Positions 56,950 to 64,000 of a stretch of DNA of 64,000 bases are shown one piece after another (the stretch's first letter is position 1; each line of letters starts with the position of its first letter). The notes below the pieces were generated by a model that saw nothing but the letters and a program-made list of their open reading frames with translations, did not search any database and was not told the origin of the DNA. Made by a program: the position numbers and the translations under genes. Origin of the DNA: an uncultured Prevotellaceae bacterium (GTDB lineage Bacteria; Bacteroidota; Bacteroidia; Bacteroidales; Bacteroidaceae); NCBI GenBank assembly GCA_900316505.1, contig ONDH01000001.1, positions 62,001-126,000 on the forward strand. The letters are read 5' to 3'.

Positions 56950-57738
56950 TTAAAACTCAACTTCCACCTCTACAGGACAGTGGTCGCTGCCCATGATGTC
57001 GGTGTGTATCTTGGCACTGATGAGTTGGGATTGGAGACGATTGGAACAGAGCCAATAGTCAATGCGCCATCCTGTGTTCTTCTCACGGGCATGGAAACGG
57101 TAGCTCCACCATGAGTAGATATTGGGAGTGTCGGGAAAGAAATGACGGAACGTGTCGGTGAAACCTGCCTGAAGGAGGTCGGTGAACTTGGCACGTTCTT
57201 CATCGGTGAAACCTGCGTTGAAATGGTTGGTTTTGGGATTCTTGATGTCAATTTCCTCATGTGCCACATTCATGTCACCACAAACAAGCACGGGTTTCTG
57301 TGCGTCAAGTTTTTGCAGATAGAGACGGAAAGCGTCATCCCATGTCATGCGCTGGTTAAGGCGCTTGAGCCCGTCTTGGGAGTTGGGGGTATATACGGTG
57401 ATGACGAAGAATTTTTCATATTCGAGGGTGATGACACGCCCCTCTGTGTTCATGTCGAGCCACCCGTTGTCAGACATGGAAGAGACGATTTCATCGGGCA
57501 ATCCGAGGGTGACGGCGAGGGGGGTATGCTTGGTGTAGATGGCTGTGCCGGAATAGCCTTTCTTTTCGGCATAGTTCCAATAGGACTGATAACCTGGAAA
57601 GGCGAGGTCAAGCTGTCCCTCCTGCATCTTGGTCTCTTGCAGACAAAAGAAATCCGCGTCGAGCGTGGTGAAGACTTCGGAAAAGCCCTTACCACACACG
57701 GCGCGGAGTCCGTTTACATTCCAAGAAATAAACTTCAT
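56950..57738 (-). CDS. xth: exodeoxyribonuclease III (AP endonuclease)
   Basis: 262 residues, Xth/ExoA type: MKFISWNVNGLRAV, FCLQETKM, YWNYAEKKGYSGTAIYTK, CGDMNVAHEEIDI, RIDYWL and the terminal MGSDHCPVEV, with all metal and catalytic residues. It cuts DNA at abasic sites and degrades 3' ends. It lies 6 bp downstream of the CoA-transferase gene. Confidence 0.96.
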   Translation of the reverse strand: MKFISWNVNGLRAVCGKGFSEVFTTLDADFFCLQETKMQEGQLDLAFPGYQSYWNYAEKKGYSGTAIYTKHTPLAVTLGLPDEIVSSMSDNGWLDMNTEGRVITLEYEKFFVITVYTPNSQDGLKRLNQRMTWDDAFRLYLQKLDAQKPVLVCGDMNVAHEEIDIKNPKTNHFNAGFTDEERAKFTDLLQAGFTDTFRHFFPDTPNIYSWWSYRFHAREKNTGWRIDYWLCSNRLQSQLISAKIHTDIMGSDHCPVEVEVEF

Positions 57739-57744
57739 GGTGTG

Positions 57745-59241
57745 TTATGCGAATTTGCTGAAATCCACCTTGTGCATGTCGCCCTCCTTGATGAAGGTGT
57801 CGTGGAATGCATGGGTGGCAGCGAGGTTGTGCCATGACTGGCCTTTCTGGGAAATCTTGAGGTAATCCCAGAGGAGCTGCTTATAGTCAGGATGTGCACA
57901 GTTCTCGATGATGGCATGTGCGCGCTCGATAGGGCTCTTGCCACGAAGGTCTGCAACACCCTGCTCTGTAACGATGACATTGACATCGTGCTCGGTGTGG
58001 TCAACGTGACTGCAGAATGGCACGATGGCTGAGATGGCGCCACCTTTGGCTACAGAGGCACATGTGAAGATGCTGAGGAAGGCGTTGCGCTCGAAGTCAC
58101 CTGAACCACCAATACCGTTCATCATCTTGGTGCCGCAAATCTGAGTGGAGTTGGCGTGTCCATAGAGGTCAACCTCAATGGCTGTGTTGATGGCAATCAG
58201 ACCTAAACGACGAATCACCTCTGCGTTGTTGGAGATTTCTGACTGACGGAGCACGAGCTTGTCCTTGAAGAAGTCAATATTGTCGTAGATGCTCAGGAGC
58301 TTGTCGTTGGTGACAGTGAGTGAGCAAGTGGAAGCGCACTTCACTTTCTCTTGGAACATCAGGTCAACGATGGCATTCTGAAGCACCTCTGTGTACACTT
58401 CCATTTGTGGCATCTCCGGGTTGCTTCCCAATGCGAAGAGGATAGCGTTGGCTGTTGTGCCTACACCGCTCTGGAAGGGAAGGAAGCTGGGAGGAATGAT
58501 GCCGCGCTTCTTCTCGCCCATGAGGAAGTTTGCCACGTTCTCACCAATCTTGTCGGTGATAGGATCAGCATCCTTGAAGGAACGTGCTTCGTCGGGAATG
58601 TTACATTCAACCACACCCACCACCTTCTTGGGGTCAAGCTGGAGATATGGTGTACCGATGCGGTCGGTCACTTTCTCAATTGGAATAGGCTTGCGGCAAG
58701 GAGGGTCAAGGGGTTCGTACACGTCGTGCAGACCTTTAGACTTGGGTGAGTGGAAGGCATTCAACTCAAGAATGATGCCCTTCTGTGCCAAACGTGCCAC
58801 AGTGGGGGAAATACCACCTGCTGCTGTGAGGTACACTTTGCCGTCTTCTTCAATGGCGCACACTTCAAGGATTGCCCAATCCACTTGACCAAGAAATCCG
58901 TAGCGAAGGTCTTGAGCCATCATGCCGAGGTGGATGTCGTTGTAGGCAATCTCACCTGCATTGACATGCTTGCGGAAGGTGGAGTTGGTGGTGTAAGGTG
59001 CACGGTAACGGATGGCTTGTTCATCGGACAACACACCGTCACAAGACTGACCTGTGGAGGCACCTGTGAAGATGCCAATTTGATAGGGGCGACCTGCCTC
59101 GTGCTCAGCATGAGCAATCTTGGCAATCTCAGCCGTCACTGCTTTTGGTGTGCCTGCTGGAGTGAAACCAGACAGGCCAATATTGTCTCCGTTCTTGATG
59201 AGTGCTGCAGCCTCTGCAGCGGTGATTCTTGTAAATGCCAT
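57745..59241 (-). CDS. acetyl-CoA hydrolase/succinyl-CoA:acetate CoA-transferase
   Basis: 498 residues of the class I CoA-transferase type (Cat1/AarC): GFTPAGTPKAV, IFTGASTGQSCDGVL, GQVDWAILEV, ECNIPDEA, PFQSGVGTTANAI, and GGSGDFERNAFLSIF with VTEQGVADLRGKSP. It exchanges CoA between succinyl-CoA or acetyl-CoA and acetate/succinate, fitting succinate- and acetate-forming fermentation. It is upstream of xth by 6 bp and has its own promoter. Confidence 0.93.
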   Translation of the reverse strand: MAFTRITAAEAAALIKNGDNIGLSGFTPAGTPKAVTAEIAKIAHAEHEAGRPYQIGIFTGASTGQSCDGVLSDEQAIRYRAPYTTNSTFRKHVNAGEIAYNDIHLGMMAQDLRYGFLGQVDWAILEVCAIEEDGKVYLTAAGGISPTVARLAQKGIILELNAFHSPKSKGLHDVYEPLDPPCRKPIPIEKVTDRIGTPYLQLDPKKVVGVVECNIPDEARSFKDADPITDKIGENVANFLMGEKKRGIIPPSFLPFQSGVGTTANAILFALGSNPEMPQMEVYTEVLQNAIVDLMFQEKVKCASTCSLTVTNDKLLSIYDNIDFFKDKLVLRQSEISNNAEVIRRLGLIAINTAIEVDLYGHANSTQICGTKMMNGIGGSGDFERNAFLSIFTCASVAKGGAISAIVPFCSHVDHTEHDVNVIVTEQGVADLRGKSPIERAHAIIENCAHPDYKQLLWDYLKISQKGQSWHNLAATHAFHDTFIKEGDMHKVDFSKFA

Positions 59242-59278
59242 AAAGTTTTAAGTATTACACAATTTTTCAAAATTTGTG

Positions 59279-59309
59279 CAAAGGTAGGTGTTTTGTTTGG
59301 ATTGACAAA
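59279..59309 (-). promoter_or_regulatory. promoter of the CoA-transferase-xth unit
   Basis: Minus strand: TTTG (59309-59306), 19 nt, TACCTTTG (59286-59279). Confidence 0.85.
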
Positions 59310-59436
59310 AAAAGAAGCACAAAAACTGATGTTTTGTGCCACTTTTAGAGAGGAACGTCTCCTTTATTATTTATAAATGTGTAATGGAGATGATAATTGT
59401 ATGGAGATAATCCATTTCACGAGTGTGGTGAATCGT

Positions 59437-60465
59437 CTATTTCACAGGGTCAAAATCGTCAATGAGCTCTTTCTTGTTGGATGGCTCATAAATGACCTTG
59501 TTGGCACCGCTGGTGATTTGGACATATTCGGGGTGCTCTTTGGCAAAGTTGTCAATGTAACGAATGCGCTTTTGGTCGTACAGTTCACTGACAGCAATGA
59601 GAATGCCTGTCTCTTCCACATCGCCAAAACCATAGTTGATGGCAGTGCCAAACATCTTCATGGTGGGAGAAAGACTCATGTAGGCATTGACCAGTGGGGG
59701 AATGTTGTAGCCAAGGGCGCGCACTTCGTGGTTCAGTATCTTGTAGTCTTCCTTGAAAGTGTCCTCGCAGAACAGTTCCTCAAATTCCTTAGGATCATTC
59801 TCCAATTCGAGTGGTTTGGTGGGGATGACCAAACCATCCTTGTCACCGAAGTGCTTGCGCAGGAAGTAGAGAATCATATCGCGTCCCTTCCGGTTGTAAC
59901 TGGGATACATGGTCATCTTGCCGAAGAAGTACTTGCATCCAGGCATGATGACAGCCAAGGCGCCAAGTCCGTCCCACAGATTGTCGAGGGCAAAGATGGA
60001 TTTTCCATCTGAACGGGTGGATTGGTATTCAAGGGTGACGAATGAACGTCCTAACTCAATGGTGTAGGGCAGATAGTCCTTGATGAACTCGTCGGAGAAA
60101 TGGAACATGTGGCTGGTGGCAAGAATGGGCTGACCTTTCTCGTCAAACTTGATGTCGGGACCCAGAATGTAGCGATAACCGCCAATGATTTCTTCAGATT
60201 CGGGATTCCACACGATGAGCTGCTTGTAGGGATTCTCCATCGTGTCGAAAACGTCGAGGTCACAATTCAACCCCGTACCACCACCTGCTGCACGGAAGGC
60301 TATCTCACGGAGACGACCAATTTCACGCACCACATTGGGGGCATTTTGCCATGTGACAACATAGACCTCGTTGTTGCTCTTGCTGGTCATGCGCAAACGC
60401 CTCTCATCGGTGAGTTCCGCTTTGAGCACCTCTTTGGGAATAGGTGCAATAATTTCTGCTTCCAT
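59437..60465 (-). CDS. glsB: GlsB-like N-acyltransferase (glycine lipid synthesis)
   Basis: 342 residues of the OlsB/GlsB acyltransferase family: FRAAGGGTGLNCDLDVFD, GGYRYILGPD, ELGRSFV and the GNAT-like KYFFGKMTMYPSYN. In Bacteroides, GlsB joins a 3-hydroxy fatty acyl group to glycine, giving the N-acylglycine commendamide, and GlsA adds a second acyl chain. It lies 44 bp after glsA, the partner gene, which supports the assignment. Confidence 0.88.
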   Translation of the reverse strand: MEAEIIAPIPKEVLKAELTDERRLRMTSKSNNEVYVVTWQNAPNVVREIGRLREIAFRAAGGGTGLNCDLDVFDTMENPYKQLIVWNPESEEIIGGYRYILGPDIKFDEKGQPILATSHMFHFSDEFIKDYLPYTIELGRSFVTLEYQSTRSDGKSIFALDNLWDGLGALAVIMPGCKYFFGKMTMYPSYNRKGRDMILYFLRKHFGDKDGLVIPTKPLELENDPKEFEELFCEDTFKEDYKILNHEVRALGYNIPPLVNAYMSLSPTMKMFGTAINYGFGDVEETGILIAVSELYDQKRIRYIDNFAKEHPEYVQITSGANKVIYEPSNKKELIDDFDPVK

Positions 60466-60509
60466 ATTTTGTATTTCCTTGTTCTTTGTCCTTACCGGCT
60501 TGCTTTTCG

Positions 60510-61394
60510 TTATGCGGAAGCATTGCCGGTGTCAAGTTGATAGACTCTCTCTTTCACCCATTGCGCCCACTCTGAAGGAGTTTTCGACTTGTCGAATGTC
60601 TGCCATGGAATAGGCTTCCCGAATGTGACCGTGAAGGTTTTCCCCTGATTCTTGTACATCTCGTCTGCCAAGTAGAGCATGGCAATGTTGAACTTGATGT
60701 GCAAACGCTTGCACCAACGGGCTATGTTGTAGAAGCGGTCGGAGTTATGTCCTGAAAAATGGACAGGTATCACATCCCGCTGGTATTGCACCGATTTGGC
60801 GATGAAGGTTTTTTTCCACTCTATGTCCTTGATGACACCATCTTCACCCTTGCGGGAACAAAGACCGGCGGGAAACATCACCACATTCTTGGGGGATTGG
60901 AATGCTGCCTCCACCATCTTGGGAAAGTTGCGACTATTGTGTCCAGTCTTGTTGATGGGTACGCAAAGTGGTGCCAATCCCTTGAAACTCATTAGGATGT
61001 CATTGACAAGATAGACCATCTGGCTGTCGTACTTGTGGCAGATGATGGAACCCAATGCGATGCCGTCTTGCCCCCCTAAGGGATGGTTGCTTACGATGGT
61101 GAAATAACGCCCACCTTCATTGCCGGGCAATGCATCTAACCCCTCTTGAATGACTCCGTCAATGTTTGTCCTGACGTTCAATGTGCAGTTCAGATAGTTG
61201 AGGCATCCGTCCAGCCATTCCACGCCCACTTGGCCTTTCCCTTCTCCACACAGGTGAACATTCATCCAGTCCTGATGGATAATCCTCTTCAGCCACGATA
61301 CCAAAAATTTAGGAACAAACTTGGACTTCTTGCCGAGCTTGTCCTTCAACACTTGGTCAACGTCAACCCTAAATTCTTCTCCTTCAATAGCCAT
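60510..61394 (-). CDS. glsA: GlsA-like O-acyltransferase (glycine lipid synthesis)
   Basis: 294 residues from MAIEGEEFRVD at 61394; the frame extends upstream but through A/T-rich non-coding DNA. PlsC-type acyltransferase motifs: NHPLGGQD (HX4D), FPAGLCSRK (FPEG-like), and PVHFSGHNS. In Bacteroides, GlsA esterifies the hydroxyl of N-acylglycine to form the mature glycine lipid. It is the first gene of the glsA-glsB pair. A TAATTTTG box lies at 61419-61412 on the minus strand. Confidence 0.87.
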   Translation of the reverse strand: MAIEGEEFRVDVDQVLKDKLGKKSKFVPKFLVSWLKRIIHQDWMNVHLCGEGKGQVGVEWLDGCLNYLNCTLNVRTNIDGVIQEGLDALPGNEGGRYFTIVSNHPLGGQDGIALGSIICHKYDSQMVYLVNDILMSFKGLAPLCVPINKTGHNSRNFPKMVEAAFQSPKNVVMFPAGLCSRKGEDGVIKDIEWKKTFIAKSVQYQRDVIPVHFSGHNSDRFYNIARWCKRLHIKFNIAMLYLADEMYKNQGKTFTVTFGKPIPWQTFDKSKTPSEWAQWVKERVYQLDTGNASA

Positions 61395-61484
61395 AACATT
61401 GAAATGTCGTGCAAAATTATTAAATCTTTTTCGTTTTTTTGTAAAAAAGGTAAAGTTTTTGTAAAATGAGCGGAAAAAAAGTAG

Positions 61485-61492
61485 TAACTTTG
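61485..61492 (+). promoter_or_regulatory. -7 box of the SLBB gene
   Basis: TAACTTTG about 97 bp before the start, with TTTG at 61458-61461 (23-nt spacer, longer than ideal). The leader contains a GGGC/GCCC hairpin at 61503-61516. Confidence 0.6.
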
Positions 61493-61588
61493 CATCGAAT
61501 ATGGGCTTATGTGCCCTATTGAAGTTGAAAAGGTGTGGCATTCGCCTCTTCGAGTCAATTGCAAATAAAGAATAGATAGAAAGAAAAT

Positions 61589-64000
61589 ATGAAAAGAGCT
61601 TTATTGGCAGCAATATTGTGTTTTGCGACAATATTTGGTGCTTTTGCGCAGATGTCAGACTCTCAGGTGCTGACATTTATTTCAAGCGAAGTTGAAGCAG
61701 GTTCAAGTCAATCGCAGATTGTCACAAAATTGATGCAGCGTGGCGTGCAAATCGAACAGATTCGAAGAATCCGCAACCAGTACGATTCGCAAATTAAGAA
61801 TCGAGGTTTATCTGCAGCGGCAGATGGCGCAATATCGGTGGCAACAGACCGTATGCAAGGTAATGGTGACGGAACTGTTTCCCAGGAAGTGACAACGGCA
61901 CGTCGTGGCACTACGGGTGAAATTCATGCAGACGCAGCAGAAGAGCATGCTGGTACTGAACGGGAAGTCCAATCCACTCAAGAAGTGCAAGGCCAAACTG
62001 CAGGAAAGCGAGTTTTTGGACATGACCAGTTCAGCTCGATTGCGGTGAATCCCAATGTTCCCACACCTCAAAACTATGTGGTGGGTGCTGGCGATCAGTT
62101 GGTGATTGACATATATGGTGAATCTCAGAAGACATTGGTTCATACTGTTTCTCCAGAAGGTACCATTACGGTGCCGGGTGTTGGTCCCATTTATGTGAGC
62201 GGTCTCACAGTGGCAGGGGCTCAGAGTAAGATAAAGGCTACAGTGGGCAAACACTATCAAGGTTCAAGTGTTCGCTTGACTTTGGGACAAACTCGCTCCA
62301 TCATGGTGAATATCATGGGTGAGGTAAATAATCCTGGCACTTACAACATGTCTTCGTTTGCCACAGTTTTCCATGCCATCTCAATGGCTGGAGGCATTAA
62401 GCCTTTGGGTACGTTGCGTAACATCAAGGTGTATAGAGGTGGAAGACTGGTGACGGTTGTCGATTTCTATGAATATCTTTTGAATGGAAGATTGGCGGGT
62501 AACATCAATCTGGAAGATGATGATGTTATTCATGTTGAACCTTATGATTGTTTGGTTGGTATCACGGGTAATGTGAAGCGCCCCATGTTCTATGAAATGC
62601 GCAAAACGGAAACTGTGGGCACTTTGCTGAAGTATGCAGGTGGCTATACGGGTGATGCCTACAAGAAGTCAGTTCGTTTGGTTCGCCAGACAGGTGAACG
62701 ATACACTGTGCATAATATCGATGAATTTGAGATGAATGCATTTACCATTGATGATGGAGATGCTGTATCTGTAGATGCCATCCTCAATCGTTATGATAAT
62801 ATGGTGGAAATCAAGGGTGCTGTGTTCCGTCCTGGACAGTTCAATATTGGTGGCGATGTCTGCTCAGTGCGCACGCTGATACAGGCTGCTGATGGTTTGA
62901 CAGAAGATGCATTCTTGGATCACGCCATCATTCACCGTTTGAAGGAAGACCGCACATTGGAGGTGATTCCTATTGATGTGAAAGGTATTATGGAGGGCAC
63001 AATGGCTGATGTTCCATTGAAGAACGAGGATGTCGTGTTTATTCCAACTCAGGAGGAACTCCGTAAGGAACGTATATTTACCATTACGGGTGAAGTGATG
63101 ACTCCTGGCGATTACGAATATGCAGATAATACAACCATTGAGGATCTCATTGTTCAGGCAGGTGGTCTTCGTGATGGGGCTTCTTTGGCACGTGTAGATG
63201 TGAGCCGCAGAATCGATAACCCTTATTCGACGGAGAAGACTCGTGAGATTTCTGAGACCTATCAATTTGACATCAAGGATGGTCTCGTTATCAAGAAAGG
63301 TGGTGAGGCTTTCTATCTGAAGCCTTATGATGTGGTGCATGTTCGTAAAAGTCCTGGTTATGTGATGCCGAAGAACATTACAGTGACGGGTGAAGTGAAT
63401 TATGAAGGTGCCTTTACTTTGGAGAAAAAGAACCTTCGTTTGACAGATGCCGTCAAGATGGCTGGCGGTGTCACACAGGATGCTTATATCAAAGGTGCAC
63501 GCTTGATACGTCAGATGAACGATGAAGAGCGTCAACGCAAGCAGGCAGTGTTGGAGTCTTTGCGTAACAATTTGGATGCGAAGGATTCTATCGCTTGGAG
63601 TAAGATGGAAATGGATGAAACCTATCCTATCGGCATCGATCTGGAGAAGGCATTGAAAGAGCCAGGTGGCAGATACGATATTGTATTGCGCCAGGATGAC
63701 CATATTGATGTTCCCGAGTACAATGGAACGGTTAGAATCTCTGGCGATGTGCAGTTCCCGAATACCGTCACATACGTGGATGGCAAGGGTGCCAAATGGT
63801 ATATTGACAATGCGGGAGGATATAGCGAGTCTGCAAAAAAGAAGAAGACCTTCGTGATTTATCCTAATGGTATGATGGATCGTGTTACAAGAAGTACAAC
63901 GATTGAACCGGGTAGTGAGATAGTTGTGCCAAGTAAGAAGAAGAAGCATGTTGATGTTGCGTCCATCGCTACAATTGGAAGTATTTTGAGTCCATTGGCT
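61589..64000 (+). CDS. SLBB-domain polysaccharide export protein, 3' end missing
   Basis: 804 codons are visible and the frame is open at the window end. A signal peptide (1-21, ending AFAQ) is followed by a Gln/Glu-rich segment, then a Wza-type polysaccharide export domain (YVVGAGDQLVIDIYGES at about 167-183, VSPEGTITVPGVGPI) and several SLBB beta-grasp repeats (IMGEVNNPGTY, ITGNVKRPMFYE, IKGAVFRPGQFN, ITGEVMTPGDYE, VTGEVNYEGAF, ISGDVQFP). It is probably the outer-membrane export channel of a capsule or exopolysaccharide locus that continues beyond the window. Confidence 0.93.
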   Translation, partial: MKRALLAAILCFATIFGAFAQMSDSQVLTFISSEVEAGSSQSQIVTKLMQRGVQIEQIRRIRNQYDSQIKNRGLSAAADGAISVATDRMQGNGDGTVSQEVTTARRGTTGEIHADAAEEHAGTEREVQSTQEVQGQTAGKRVFGHDQFSSIAVNPNVPTPQNYVVGAGDQLVIDIYGESQKTLVHTVSPEGTITVPGVGPIYVSGLTVAGAQSKIKATVGKHYQGSSVRLTLGQTRSIMVNIMGEVNNPGTYNMSSFATVFHAISMAGGIKPLGTLRNIKVYRGGRLVTVVDFYEYLLNGRLAGNINLEDDDVIHVEPYDCLVGITGNVKRPMFYEMRKTETVGTLLKYAGGYTGDAYKKSVRLVRQTGERYTVHNIDEFEMNAFTIDDGDAVSVDAILNRYDNMVEIKGAVFRPGQFNIGGDVCSVRTLIQAADGLTEDAFLDHAIIHRLKEDRTLEVIPIDVKGIMEGTMADVPLKNEDVVFIPTQEELRKERIFTITGEVMTPGDYEYADNTTIEDLIVQAGGLRDGASLARVDVSRRIDNPYSTEKTREISETYQFDIKDGLVIKKGGEAFYLKPYDVVHVRKSPGYVMPKNITVTGEVNYEGAFTLEKKNLRLTDAVKMAGGVTQDAYIKGARLIRQMNDEERQRKQAVLESLRNNLDAKDSIAWSKMEMDETYPIGIDLEKALKEPGGRYDIVLRQDDHIDVPEYNGTVRISGDVQFPNTVTYVDGKGAKWYIDNAGGYSESAKKKKTFVIYPNGMMDRVTRSTTIEPGSEIVVPSKKKKHVDVASIATIGSILSPLA

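Overview
The window is chromosomal DNA from a member of the Bacteroidales, most likely the Prevotellaceae. The evidence is repeated matches to the Bacteroidota promoter (TTTG, 19-21 nt, TAnnTTTG), fused secDF, the ftsX-DUF3098-uppP order, glsA/glsB glycine-lipid genes, a BspA-type repeat lipoprotein, meso-diaminopimelate dehydrogenase, and many Bacteroidota-type secreted lipoproteins and barrels. I saw no rRNA, tRNA, CRISPR array, transposase or integrase. Both end genes are cut by the window.

Layout. 1-9.9 kb: TPR protein plus outer-membrane barrel, greA-HIT-thioesterase, an ECF sigma factor with its membrane partner, argB, Dabb protein, panE-gph, and a secreted flavodoxin. 10-14.6 kb: secreted or lipid-anchored accessory proteins (barrel, lipoprotein, alpha/beta-hydrolase, BspA repeats) and ridA. 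14.6-21.7 kb: an accessory island. An FRG-domain protein and a Schlafen AlbA_2 ATPase-regulator lie between two copies of the promoter and first 60 codons of a sensor-kinase-like gene; the left copy is a chimeric remnant and the right copy is complete. Two compact promoter-hairpin units that look like small RNAs lie at the right side. 21.7-29.8 kb: a leftward block of dipeptidyl peptidase, folK, queA, truB, uppP, DUF3098, ftsX and miaB. 29.8-43.7 kb: membrane proteins, HU, rhomboid protease, an EEP hydrolase, secDF, ddh, a lipoprotein, DUF2264, DUF3127, dnaN and coaBC. 43.7-47.9 kb: a leftward cassette with two secreted caspase-like (C14) proteases flanking a membrane-anchored thioredoxin, followed by a LURP-one protein and preceded by a small lipoprotein and a TM2 protein. 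48.2-57 kb: DUF4835, recN, a degenerate trypsin-TPR protein, a membrane-bound TPR-HTH regulator and a DUF4419 protein. 57-64 kb: xth, a CoA-transferase, glsB-glsA, and the start of a Wza-like SLBB export gene.

Intergenic DNA is unusual. At more than a dozen places there are short tandem repeats whose sequence differs from place to place but whose period is nearly always 7 nt (sometimes 6 or 8). Several begin at the stop codon of the upstream gene, several are paired as inverted arms that would form long hairpins, and one lies inside folK. There are also 21-bp and 23-bp arrays with inverted halves, and a hairpin family sharing TTGCTACCGCA.

The best candidates for undescribed biology are the two-caspase/thioredoxin/LURP-one cassette, the FRG + AlbA_2 island with its duplicated promoter and paired small-RNA-like units, and the heptamer repeats. 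None of these functions can be proven from sequence alone.
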